48,780 bases of DNA, from positions 1 to 48,780 of the forward strand of contig JAICEW010000006.1 in the NCBI GenBank assembly GCA_025923995.1. Direction: 5' to 3'. The translations under genes and the position numbers were made by a program. This DNA comes from Vicinamibacteria bacterium. GTDB taxonomy: Bacteria; Acidobacteriota; Vicinamibacteria; Fen-336. Shown here in pieces: positions 1 to 6,720 of the stretch (the first letter of the stretch is position 1; every line of letters begins with the position of its first letter). The notes below the pieces were generated by a model. It was not told where the DNA came from. It worked only from the letters and a program-made list of their open reading frames with translations, and searched no databases.

Positions 1-240
1 AGATTCATCAAGGTAGTTTGCGCACGCGCCGAATCCCGCGGCGATGAGCCCAAAGCCGATCTCCGCAAAGCCGACAATCATGGCCCAGTGCTCCGAGGCC
101 GTGGGCGTCAGGTCGCCGCGCTTTCCCAGCACGGCAGCAGCCAGTAGCACGATGGCCCAGAACGGCACATGGATGCCCACCTGAAAGGCCTTCTTGATGC
201 GTGAATTGTGTGCGCGCGAGTCCGACTCATCTTTCGACAT
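1..240 (-). CDS. Small two-helix membrane protein, cut by window edge
   Basis: This frame starts at the ATG at 240 and runs off the left edge, so only its first 80 codons are visible. It has a charged N-terminus (MSKDESDSRAHNSR), a first hydrophobic stretch at about residues 23-42, a short polar turn with a GKRGDLTPT-like segment, and a second hydrophobic stretch at about 50-75. It begins 4 nt after the stop of the upstream Xre-type regulator, so the two are almost certainly co-transcribed. Small membrane proteins paired with short Xre repressors are a recurrent bacterial arrangement, but I do not recognise a named family and assign no function. Confidence 0.75.
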   Translation of the reverse strand, partial: MSKDESDSRAHNSRIKKAFQVGIHVPFWAIVLLAAAVLGKRGDLTPTASEHWAMIVGFAEIGFGLIAAGFGACANYLDES

Positions 241-244
241 AGCT

Positions 245-454
245 TCAATCCTCATCCGGAGTCCAGTCGTCGATGAATAGCTCGGGCACGGCCACGCCAA
301 ACAGCTTCGCCATGCGCAACGCGAGTGGCAGACTGGGGTCGTACTTGTCAGTTTCGACCGCGTTGATGGTCTGGCGGGAAACGCCTAGCCGCCGGGCCAG
401 TTCACCTTGGCTCCAACCTCGTCCCTCGCGAACTTCCTTCAAGCGGCTTCTCAA
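245..454 (-). CDS. Short Xre-family HTH transcriptional repressor
   Basis: This 69-residue protein is essentially one Cro/CI-type helix-turn-helix: RLKEVREGRGWSQGELARRL, then the recognition helix GVSRQTINAVETDKYDPS and a C-terminal helix containing AKLFG. It lacks any ligand or protease domain. The start is taken as TTG at 454, because family members begin a few residues before the R-LKE-RE segment and an AGGGAG ribosome site lies just upstream. A perfect 10-bp inverted repeat (466-489) overlaps its predicted promoter, which is the usual layout of an autorepressor. The membrane protein follows 4 nt downstream. The operator-regulator match is inferred, not shown. Confidence 0.9.
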   Translation of the reverse strand: MRSRLKEVREGRGWSQGELARRLGVSRQTINAVETDKYDPSLPLALRMAKLFGVAVPELFIDDWTPDED

Positions 455-465
455 GTGCGCTCCCT

Positions 466-508
466 GCCTGTAAAGAGTACTTTACAGGCGGATGGATCGC
501 CCTGTCAA
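466..508 (-). promoter_or_regulatory. Promoter and palindromic operator of the Xre gene
   Basis: On the minus strand a perfect TTGACA -35 box (508-503) is followed after 18 nt by TAAAGT (484-479) as -10. A perfect 10-bp inverted repeat, GCCTGTAAAG (466-475) / CTTTACAGGC (480-489) with spacer AGTA, covers the -10 box and the expected start point. Binding there would block transcription of the repressor and the downstream membrane protein. TGTAAAG/CTTTACA palindromes in front of short Xre repressors are a known type of arrangement. The assignment to this regulator rests on position. Confidence 0.75.
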
Positions 509-574
509 GAACTCTTGTCACCAGAACGCCGGAAGAGAGGAGCGATTAGAGCTTCGGATTCGGTGCTTGATGTC

Positions 575-643
575 GGCTAACTCTGCGTTGCAGCGACGAG
601 GCGTGGCTAGAATGAAGCCTCGCCGCTGAACTCAGTGTTGGGC
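575..643 (+). mobile_element. attC: Integron attC recombination site (59-base element)
   Basis: The 69-bp segment has the layout of an integron attC site. R'' is GGCTAAC (575-581), one base off the RYYYAAC consensus; R' is GTTGGGC (637-643), a full match to GTTRRRY. Between them are two long imperfectly complementary arms: the left arm begins TCTGCGTTGCAGCGACGAGG, and the right arm (618-636) reads back as its complement with one extra unpaired G in the left arm. That extrahelical base is characteristic of attC. The loop between arms is about 14 nt. In this orientation the array's attI/integrase would lie to the left, outside the window. No second attC was found to the right. Confidence 0.85.
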
Positions 644-657
644 GGCCAGGGGGGCGC

Positions 658-1071
658 ATGGATGAGTGGATGCGGTGGCGAGACGGACTGCGCCATCGCT
701 TCCGCCTCAAGAGTGCACGAAGCGTCCGGTACGAGTTCCGGAAGCAGACCTGCGGCCCGTCCTCATTCGCCACGGTCGACCTCGCCTATGAACCCAGCTC
801 CATCTTCAGTTTCGAACGAATCTGTGGGTGGCCGCCTCACCTACCCGCTTCGGATACGAAAGAGTTCGATGCGGCCATGGCGTGTGGTGTCCACGACGCT
901 CTTGGGCCGACAGGCGGCTCTCCCTACGACGCACTCGGGGTCGCGGTAAAGTGCATCGCGGTTGAACAAGATGATGTAGGCAGCAGCCAGGTCGCGTTCT
1001 ACATGGCCGCTTGGCATGCGACTCGAACGCTGAGGGAGACCGCAGAGTGGGAGCTCGTCGAGCGGGTATGA
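658..1071 (+). CDS. Stand-alone protein resembling EF-G domain IV
   Basis: This 137-residue protein starts 15 nt after the attC R' box, with a purine-rich ribosome site (AGGGGGG) before the ATG at 658. It has no GTPase motifs. Its order of features resembles elongation factor G domain IV: YEFRKQTCG near residues 24-32 (compare the 'Y.r.tGG..qyg' start of the domain), a short strand with an EP turn, then HDALGPTGGSPYDAL (compare 'G..eal..GPLAGyPv') and DDVGSSQVAFYMAAWHA (compare 'vdSSemAFkiAa..A'). That match is from memory of the family, not an alignment search. Function is unknown; a ribosome-binding mimic is a guess. Base composition is clearly lower in GC than the genes after 3318. Confidence 0.72.
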   Translation: MDEWMRWRDGLRHRFRLKSARSVRYEFRKQTCGPSSFATVDLAYEPSSIFSFERICGWPPHLPASDTKEFDAAMACGVHDALGPTGGSPYDALGVAVKCIAVEQDDVGSSQVAFYMAAWHATRTLRETAEWELVERV

Positions 1072-1106
1072 CTGGCGGGACCTCGCAGGACAGGAGACGA
1101 CAATCG

Positions 1107-1502
1107 ATGCTGAGCAGACGTGACTTGATGTGGGGCGCGGCGACAAGTATCGGCGCGATGACCGTCATTTCGTCGGAGACCGTGGAGGCGGCACCGGAGC
1201 CGACGATGAGCCTCAACGTGATCTATCCGAACCACGATGGTGCGCGGTTCGACACGAGCTACTATCGGTCCACCCACATCCCACTGGCAATGAAGGTCAT
1301 GAAAGCCGCTAGCGTGGTCCTGATCGAGGGCATGCCGATGGGTAGCTCTCCTGCGCCGTATGCGATGATTGCTCATTTCCAGTTTGCTTCGGCCGAGGCC
1401 GTCAACATTGCCCTGGCCAATCCAGCGATGGCCGAAGTCCGGACCGATGTCGCCCAGTTCACCGACATCAAGCCGACGGTCATGCTGGGCAAGTCGCTGT
1501 AG
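1107..1502 (+). CDS. Tat-exported EthD-like protein
   Basis: This 131-residue protein opens with LSRRDLMWGAATSIGAM, a twin-arginine (S-R-R-D-L-M) signal followed by a short hydrophobic stretch, so it is probably exported by the Tat pathway. The rest resembles the EthD/ferredoxin-like dimeric alpha-beta barrel: MSLNVIYPNHDGARFDTSYY at the start, then an 'HIPLAMKVM' helix and MIAHFQFASAEAVNIAL. EthD-like proteins bind small substrates or help oxygenases; the substrate here cannot be told. The ATG at 1107 is chosen because AGGAGA lies 9 nt upstream and the twin-arginine motif directly follows. The gene sits 35 nt after the EF-G domain IV-like gene and could be co-transcribed. Confidence 0.82.
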   Translation: MLSRRDLMWGAATSIGAMTVISSETVEAAPEPTMSLNVIYPNHDGARFDTSYYRSTHIPLAMKVMKAASVVLIEGMPMGSSPAPYAMIAHFQFASAEAVNIALANPAMAEVRTDVAQFTDIKPTVMLGKSL

Positions 1503-1612
1503 CGTCGCTCGTCCGTTGCGTGGCCGCAGCCTGCGGGATCGCCGGCTGGGGGACAGTCTGACAGGCCGGATCACACCAGCTGCAGCGAACGAAGCCGGCG
1601 CAAGGGATGGTG

Positions 1613-1671
1613 CCCCGCCGCTGATCTGGGCGTGAGACGGACCCTAGGCGGTGCAATGCCTAGCGGCGGGG
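1613..1671. repeat. Nested inverted repeats in the gap before the DUF1801 gene
   Basis: The 193-bp gap 1503-1695 holds a perfect 10-bp inverted repeat, CCCCGCCGCT (1613-1622) and AGCGGCGGGG (1662-1671). Inside it lies a smaller hairpin, CTAGGC (1644-1649) and GCCTAG (1658-1663). The two overlap at 1662-1663, so they cannot form fully together. No T-run follows, so it is not a canonical intrinsic terminator, and no RYYYAAC/GTTRRRY boxes flank it, so I do not call it attC. It may be an mRNA structure or a remnant of a mobile element. I see nothing else in the gap. Confidence 0.5.
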
Positions 1672-1695
1672 AACCGGCAATCACGGATCATCCAT

Positions 1696-2127
1696 ATGGC
1701 CAAGAACAAGACCAGGCCCACCGACGCCAGCGTCGCGGACTACATCACCTCGAGAGCCAGCGCGCAGCAACGCGCCGACTGCCGGGAGCTGATGGCTCTG
1801 TTCAAGAAGATCACCCGGCACTCACCAAGGATGTGGGGACCCAGCATCGTCGGTTACGGCTCCGAGAGGTACACCTACGAGAGTGGACGAACCGGGGAAG
1901 CCCCTTTGGCGGCCTTTGCCATCCGTGGCCGAGAGCTGGTGGTCTACCTGTCGGTTGAGGGAGAGAAGCAACGGTTCTTGCTGTCCAGGCTTGGAAAGCA
2001 CACGATGGGCAAGGTCTGCCTGTACTTCAAGCAGCTTGCCGATATCGACAAGTCAGTGCTCGAAAGACTTGTCGTCGGTTCGATCGCGGAGGTCAGGCAG
2101 CGCTATGGGCAGGACGACGGCGCCTGA
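1696..2127 (+). CDS. DUF1801 domain protein
   Basis: This 143-residue protein has the DUF1801/YdhG-like pattern: an N-terminal helix 'DASVADYITS', the helix 'RADCRELMALFKKITRHSP', the strand MWGPSIVGYGSERYTYESGR, then a compact alpha-beta core ending KVCLYFKQLADID and a C-terminal helix. The family is small, cytoplasmic and of unknown biochemical role; it is frequent in soil bacteria and on accessory DNA. The ATG at 1696 is the first good start; only a weak ribosome site precedes it. Its GC content is close to that of its neighbours in the 1-3318 block and below that of the rest of the window. Confidence 0.85.
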   Translation: MAKNKTRPTDASVADYITSRASAQQRADCRELMALFKKITRHSPRMWGPSIVGYGSERYTYESGRTGEAPLAAFAIRGRELVVYLSVEGEKQRFLLSRLGKHTMGKVCLYFKQLADIDKSVLERLVVGSIAEVRQRYGQDDGA

Positions 2128-2193
2128 CAGCTTCGCTCAAGCAGACGCTGTGAGCCGCGCTCCAAGGACGGGGGACTCCGCACGGGCCGAACG

Positions 2194-2715
2194 ATGGGTC
2201 AAAGAAGCGTGAACTGGTGGATCAACGCCCTGCTCCCGTCGATCATCTGGCTGGGTGGAGCATGGCTCTACGCGTACCTGAAGACGCCGGCCGGCGCCAG
2301 CGTCCTGCAAGTGCGTACCGATGCACCGGGATGGCTTGGCGCGGGGCTGCTCGGAGCGGGACTTGCGTTGCACTGCTGGAGCGTCGTGGTCCTGGCACGC
2401 CATCTCTCGGAGGGGGGCCAGACGGCGACACTCGCCGTGAGGGGGCCGTTCCGACTCATGCGGAACCCGATCTACCTGGCAGGCATCACCCTTCTTGCGG
2501 CCATCGGGCTACTGTACGGGCCGGTGCAGACCGTCGACCTCGCCGTGCCCATCGCGTTGTTCGTCTATTTCCACCTGGCTGTCGTTCGCGTCGAGGAGCC
2601 TGCACTTCGCAGCCAGTTTGGCCCAAGCTACGACGCCTACTGCCGGCGCGTGCCCCGGTGGTTGCCGCGATTGGCACCAGGCGCCGGGGCCCTCCCACAA
2701 GGCGATGCCAGTTGA
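2194..2715 (+). CDS. Isoprenylcysteine methyltransferase-like membrane protein
   Basis: The 173-residue protein has about four hydrophobic segments (near residues 9-28, 46-68, 85-105 and 112-130) and the signature of the ICMT/PEMT methyltransferase superfamily: VRGPFRLMRNPIYLAG near the middle and VRVEEPALRSQFGPSYDAYC toward the C-terminus, where the 'E.p.Lr..fG..Y..Y...V.r..P' motif lies. These enzymes methylate thiols or lipids at the membrane with S-adenosylmethionine; bacterial members rarely have a known substrate. The ATG at 2194 is used. A second member of the superfamily lies at 26216-26701. Confidence 0.88.
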   Translation: MGQRSVNWWINALLPSIIWLGGAWLYAYLKTPAGASVLQVRTDAPGWLGAGLLGAGLALHCWSVVVLARHLSEGGQTATLAVRGPFRLMRNPIYLAGITLLAAIGLLYGPVQTVDLAVPIALFVYFHLAVVRVEEPALRSQFGPSYDAYCRRVPRWLPRLAPGAGALPQGDAS

Positions 2716-2774
2716 CGACGCGGCCAGCGCGCTAGGCGCCAACAGATGACGCGTCGCGAGGCCTGGCACCGCGG

Positions 2775-2792
2775 TGTCGTAACACTGTCGTA
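2775..2792. repeat. Direct repeat TGTCGTA with an 11-bp period
   Basis: The 171-bp gap 2716-2886 has no gene. It contains TGTCGTA twice, at 2775-2781 and 2786-2792, one helical turn apart, about 95 bp upstream of the Xre/zinc-ribbon gene. A regulatory role is possible but nothing more supports it. Confidence 0.35.
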
Positions 2793-2886
2793 CCATCGCC
2801 GGGTCGCTTTCGCACTGCAGCCGTAGCACTTTCCTCCTGCGTGAGGACATTGGACCCGTGTCACCCACAACCGGTCGAGAGAGTCG

Positions 2887-3318
2887 ATGAAGGTCAACGC
2901 CGAACGGATCGCCAGGCTCCGCAAGGAGCGATCCTGGTCTCAAGACGAGCTGGCCACCGCCTCGGGATTGAACCTGCGGACGATCCAGCGCATCGAGAAG
3001 GACGGGGCCGCATCGCTCCAATCGAGAAAGGCCCTGGCCGCGGCGCTCGATGTCGACACTCGAGACCTCGACAAGGAGGAAGGGTCCATGAAGTGCTCCG
3101 TGTGCGGCTCGAACGAGATCTACGAGTACGAGAAGTACTTTCAGTGGCCTGGCGTCACCGGGGGCGAAACGTTGCTGCCGGGGTTGGGCAGCTTCTTCGC
3201 CCTGGCGAAGGTTTGCCCATCCGTATGTCTCGGTTGTGGCAACGTGCGAATCGTCGCGTCCGAGGAAGCCAGGGAGAAGCTCAAGGCTTCAAAGCACTGG
3301 CGGTTGGCGGCCTCCTAG
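2887..3318 (+). CDS. Xre HTH protein with C-terminal zinc ribbon
   Basis: Two domains are visible in 143 residues. Residues 1-62 are a Cro/CI-type helix-turn-helix (RIARLRKERSWSQDELATAS, then GLNLRTIQRIEKDG). Residues 68-130 carry two Cys pairs, CSVC and CLGC, which form a probable zinc ribbon. The family with an Xre domain and a short C-terminal extension is common, but this Cys-rich tail is not one I can name. Its TAG stop shares the tetranucleotide CTAG (3315-3318) with the opposite-strand stop of the following methyltransferase, and this marks the right edge of the lower-GC block. Confidence 0.85.
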   Translation: MKVNAERIARLRKERSWSQDELATASGLNLRTIQRIEKDGAASLQSRKALAAALDVDTRDLDKEEGSMKCSVCGSNEIYEYEKYFQWPGVTGGETLLPGLGSFFALAKVCPSVCLGCGNVRIVASEEAREKLKASKHWRLAAS

Positions 3319-4259
3319 CCGGCCGGCCGCGCCTCCATCATCACCGCCGCGCCGCGCGCGCAGGCGGACTCGAGCCACGCGAAGGGCGTCCCGGCCAGGA
3401 CCAGGCCGAGGTAGGCCAGGCTGCCCAGCCAGCCGTGCCGGCCGCGCGCGGCGCGGGCCGGCGGGTAGAGCGAGGGCGCGAGGCTGTTCGCGAGCGTCGT
3501 GGGGTTGTCGCGCAGGGAAGCGTGCGTCAGGCGCAGGACCTGGAAGCCGTGCTGCTCGAGCGTGTGGCGCAGCGTCGCGGTCGTGTAGTGGACGAGGTGG
3601 CGCGGCGGGTCGTAGCCGGCCCAGTGCGCGCGCAGCAGGGTGCGCTGCCAGCAGTCGGCGTTGGGCACCTGGACGACCAGCCGTCCATCGGGCGCGAGCA
3701 GGCGCCTCACGGCGACCAGGGACGGACGCGCGGGGCTGACGTGCTCCAGGTAGTGGAACATGGTGACCGCGGAGAAGGCGCCCGGCGCGAACGGAGCCGC
3801 CTCCAGCCCGCCGCGGACGGCCGCGAACCCGCGTGCGCGCACGGCGCGCACGGCCTCGAGCGACCAGTCGAGCCCGACCGCCGGCTGGGCGCCCAGCGCC
3901 GAGAGGAACGAGCCGTCCCCGCAGCCGACGTCGAGCAGCCCGCGCCACGTGCCTCGCTCCCGCTGCCCCTCGACCACGGCCCGCACGAAGCCGACGTGGT
4001 CGCGCAGGACGAAGCGCCGGTACGCCTCCGTGGCGCGGGCGAGACGCCCTTCGGACGCACCCGCATCGGGTGGGCCGACCCAGTAGCCCGAGGGATAGAA
4101 GGACGCGATCTCCTCGCGGGAGAGCGGCGGCGCCTGGAACTCGAGCGTGCATCCGGCGCAGCGGATCACCTCGAACCGCCGCGACGTGGTCGCGAACAGG
4201 CGGTCGCCCACCTCCCACAGCCGCCGCCCCTCGTCCTGGCCGCATCCCGGGCATCGCAT
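3315..4259 (-). CDS. SAM-dependent methyltransferase with N-terminal zinc finger
   Basis: The 314-residue protein begins MRCPGCG, and a second Cys pair (CAGC) about 30 residues on completes a four-Cys zinc site. A class I methyltransferase domain follows, with motif I LLDVGCGDGSFLSALG at about residue 105 and VTMFHYLEHV and VVQVPNADCW later, matching the Methyltransf_23/UbiG-like group. Such zinc-finger methyltransferases often sit with glycosyltransferases and act on sugars or lipids. The next gene, divergent across 64 bp, is a glycosyltransferase, which fits. The ATG at 4259 starts directly at the zinc finger; an upstream ATG at 4271 would add four residues. Confidence 0.88.
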   Translation of the reverse strand: MRCPGCGQDEGRRLWEVGDRLFATTSRRFEVIRCAGCTLEFQAPPLSREEIASFYPSGYWVGPPDAGASEGRLARATEAYRRFVLRDHVGFVRAVVEGQRERGTWRGLLDVGCGDGSFLSALGAQPAVGLDWSLEAVRAVRARGFAAVRGGLEAAPFAPGAFSAVTMFHYLEHVSPARPSLVAVRRLLAPDGRLVVQVPNADCWQRTLLRAHWAGYDPPRHLVHYTTATLRHTLEQHGFQVLRLTHASLRDNPTTLANSLAPSLYPPARAARGRHGWLGSLAYLGLVLAGTPFAWLESACARGAAVMMEARPAG

Positions 4260-4310
4260 CGGCCCGCACATTCTATTTGCCGCGAGACCTGCGGAGGCAG
4301 CCTCGATCGC

Positions 4311-4323
4311 TATCATCGGAACG
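4311..4323 (+). promoter_or_regulatory. Possible leaderless promoter of the glycosyltransferase gene
   Basis: TATCAT (4311-4316) matches the -10 consensus at five of six positions and ends exactly 7 nt before the TTG start at 4324, so transcription would begin at or next to the start codon. No good -35 box is seen. The same spacing recurs before 43980 and 47431. Confidence 0.45.
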
Positions 4324-5349
4324 TTGACCTGCCCGCTCGTCTCCGCCGTGATCGTGAACCGTGACGGTGGAGATCTCCTCGCCGAGGCACTCGATTCGCT
4401 CTTCGCGCAGAGCTGGACGTGCCTCGAGGTGATCCTGGTCGACAACGCCTCCCTCGACGGATCCGCCGAAGCGGCCGCGCGGCGCCACGGAGGGCGCCTG
4501 CGGGTCATCCGCAACCGGGACAACGAGGGCTTCGCGCGCGGGAACAACCAGGCCATGGAGGTGGCGTCGGGCGAGTGGATCGTCCTCCTCAACAACGACG
4601 CGGTGCTGGCTCCCGACGCGATCGAGGAGGCCATGCGCTCCGCGGCGGACCGGCCCGACGTCGGGATGCTCGCGTTCCGCGTGCTCGTCTACGACAAGCC
4701 GCACCTGTTCGACTCCACGGGCCTGCTGCTCTATCCGGACGGCGTCTGCCGTCCGCGCGGCTGGGAGGAGAAGGACCTCGGCCAGTACGACCGCGCCGAC
4801 GAGGTGCTGGCGCCCTCGGGCTCCGCCTGCGCCTGGAGGCGGTCGATGCTGGACGCGGTCGGCCGCTTCGACGAGAGCTACTTCGCGTACCTCGAGGACC
4901 TGGACCTGGGCATGCGCGGCCAGCTCGCGGGCTGGAAGTGCCTGTACGTGCCGACGGCCGTCGCCCGCCACGCGAAGTCGATGAACTCCGGCAACCACTC
5001 GAAGTTCAAGGCCTACCACGTCGAGCGCAACCGCATCTACAACGCCGTGAAGCTGCTGCCGGGCTTCATGCTGCTGGTGAGCCCGCTCTTCACGCTCAAC
5101 CGCTACCTGCTGCAGTTCTACGCCGCGCGCACCCGCCGCGGCCTGCCCTCCCGCTTCGTGAAGGACTACTCCTGGCTCGGCCTGCTGGGGGTGCTGGCCC
5201 GCGCCTACGCCACCGCGCTCGTGAACCTGCCGCGGATGCTCCGGCGACGGCGCGCCATCGCGCGCACGCGGACCATCAGCGTGGACGAGTGGTACCGGCT
5301 CATCAGCCGGTTCAAGCTCGACGCCATCGAGCTGGCGCTCAAGTACTGA
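4324..5349 (+). CDS. Family 2 glycosyltransferase
   Basis: The 341-residue protein is a GT-A glycosyltransferase of the rhamnosyltransferase-like GT2 group. Visible motifs are PLVSAVIVNRDGG at the start, VILVDNASLDGS for nucleotide binding, VLLNNDAVLAPDA as the DXD-equivalent, and a central acceptor region with FDESYFAYLEDLDLGMRGQL, the ED catalytic pair. The last third is hydrophobic and basic (LLPGFMLLVSPLFTLNRYLL), suggesting membrane association. It should transfer a sugar during surface glycan assembly. The TTG at 4324 is chosen because homologues start directly before the first beta strand; a GTG at 4348 would cut into it. It is convergent with the FadL-like gene, 3 bp apart. Confidence 0.9.
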   Translation: MTCPLVSAVIVNRDGGDLLAEALDSLFAQSWTCLEVILVDNASLDGSAEAAARRHGGRLRVIRNRDNEGFARGNNQAMEVASGEWIVLLNNDAVLAPDAIEEAMRSAADRPDVGMLAFRVLVYDKPHLFDSTGLLLYPDGVCRPRGWEEKDLGQYDRADEVLAPSGSACAWRRSMLDAVGRFDESYFAYLEDLDLGMRGQLAGWKCLYVPTAVARHAKSMNSGNHSKFKAYHVERNRIYNAVKLLPGFMLLVSPLFTLNRYLLQFYAARTRRGLPSRFVKDYSWLGLLGVLARAYATALVNLPRMLRRRRAIARTRTISVDEWYRLISRFKLDAIELALKY

Positions 5350-5352
5350 CCT

Positions 5353-6696
5353 CTACGGCAGGCGGTAGATGGCCGAGACCTTCACGCGCCACTCGCGCGA
5401 GTTGGCGCGCCCGGTCGCGTCCGGCGGGCGCGGCCCCGCGAGCATGCGCTCGACGCTGAGCGGCGCGGTCCCGTCGAACGCGGCCCAGCGCAGCTGCACG
5501 GCGGCGTCGAGCTTGAACGCGTTCGTGTTGTAGCCGGTGCCGATCGACGCCAGGTGGTAGTCGATCGGGTCGCGCACGATCGGGTCCATGCCGCCCTGCG
5601 GCTCCCAGCCGAAGCCCAGCCGCAGCGGGATCACGGACCCGTCGAGGACGAAGAGGTGCTCCGCGCCCAGGTTGAAGGAGACGGTGTCGCGCGTGGTCGT
5701 GATCTCGACCGGCTCGCCGTCGAGGAAGTTGAACGGGCCGTCGACTCCGGGGACGCGGTCGATGACCGCGTCGGTCCAGTCGTCGTAGGTGATGCTGGCC
5801 GCGATCGTCCAGCGGCTCGGCAACCGGCCCGCGGCGCCGACGCCGAACGAGCGCGGGAAGCGGAACCGCGCGTCGCGGATGTCGACGGTGCCCTCGGGCG
5901 CCTCCGACGAGCGCCGATAGCCCTTCGTCTGGTACGAGGCCCAGAACGGCCAGTGATGGACGAGCCCCGCGCTCCAGGAGGGGTACGTGACGAGCAGGCC
6001 CAGCGCGGCGTTGGTCCCGCGCACCTTGTCCTCGGAGTGCGCGCTGAAGAAGGCCGTCTCCCCGTCGGGGCCCGGCTGCTCGACCAGCGAGACCTGCTCG
6101 CTCCAATCGCCGCGCCAGAAGTTCACGCTGGTGCCCAGCGCGAGGTGGCCCGTCAGCTTGACGGCGCCCGCCAGCGACAGGACGTTGATGCCGCCGTCGA
6201 GCTGGTCGAGCCGGTCGATCGCGACGGGCGGGGCCGACTCGTCCAGGAGCGCGACGCGCCGCGTGGTGCCGCCGATCCGGCCCGAGAGCTGGTAGAGGCG
6301 CTGCCAGCCGCCCTGCACCGTGATCGGCTTGCCTGCGATCTCGAAGGGGAGCGCGGCGCTCGCGAAGTCGATCGAGCCGCTGGTGTCGCCCGCGCCGTGC
6401 GACGTGAACGCGAAGCGGTCGTCGGTCGAGCGCAGCGCGGAGAACTGGAGGTGCCGGTCGCTGACGCCGTAGACGAGCGAGAACTCGGTCTGGCGGAGCT
6501 GCGCCAGGCCCGCGGGGTTCCAGGAGGCGGCCGTCCCGTCGTCCGAGACGGCGATGAAGGCGTTGCCCATGCCGGCCGCGCGCGCGCCGGAGCCGGCGCG
6601 GTTGAGCGAGATGTCGCTCTGGGCGAACGCGACCGCGCTCCCGGCCAGCCAGGTGCCGAGCGCGGCCAGGGCCGCCGCCCGGGGCCTGAGGAACAT
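5353..6696 (-). CDS. FadL/OmpP1-family outer-membrane protein
   Basis: A 447-residue protein with a clear signal peptide (cleavage after AVAFAQ). The mature start SDISLNRAGSGARAAGMGNA and the AVSDDGTAASWNPAGLAQL segment are the typical N-terminal plug of the FadL/TodX outer-membrane transporter family. The remainder is alternating beta strands ending in a C-terminal aromatic strand (VKVSAIYRLP). The family moves hydrophobic compounds such as fatty acids across the outer membrane; some relatives in this size range have no proven substrate. A TATACT box at 6707-6702 ends 5 nt before the ATG, so the mRNA may start at the ATG. This gene supports a Gram-negative host. Confidence 0.88.
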   Translation of the reverse strand: MFLRPRAAALAALGTWLAGSAVAFAQSDISLNRAGSGARAAGMGNAFIAVSDDGTAASWNPAGLAQLRQTEFSLVYGVSDRHLQFSALRSTDDRFAFTSHGAGDTSGSIDFASAALPFEIAGKPITVQGGWQRLYQLSGRIGGTTRRVALLDESAPPVAIDRLDQLDGGINVLSLAGAVKLTGHLALGTSVNFWRGDWSEQVSLVEQPGPDGETAFFSAHSEDKVRGTNAALGLLVTYPSWSAGLVHHWPFWASYQTKGYRRSSEAPEGTVDIRDARFRFPRSFGVGAAGRLPSRWTIAASITYDDWTDAVIDRVPGVDGPFNFLDGEPVEITTTRDTVSFNLGAEHLFVLDGSVIPLRLGFGWEPQGGMDPIVRDPIDYHLASIGTGYNTNAFKLDAAVQLRWAAFDGTAPLSVERMLAGPRPPDATGRANSREWRVKVSAIYRLP

Positions 6697-6720
6697 GGCC
6701 CAGTATAGACGCGCGCGCCG

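Noticed and set aside
961-967. GTTGAAC matching GTTRRRY
   Set aside because: It lies within the EF-G domain IV-like gene and has no paired arm.
3184-3192. GTTGGGC resembling an attC R' box
   Set aside because: It lies inside the zinc-ribbon gene with no complementary arm or R'' box upstream, so it is chance.
2841-4364. Long plus-strand open frame across the methyltransferase
   Set aside because: It lies opposite a clear methyltransferase with zinc finger and SAM motifs, and its translation is a run of Arg/Gly/Ala without domain features. High-GC DNA gives such antisense frames.
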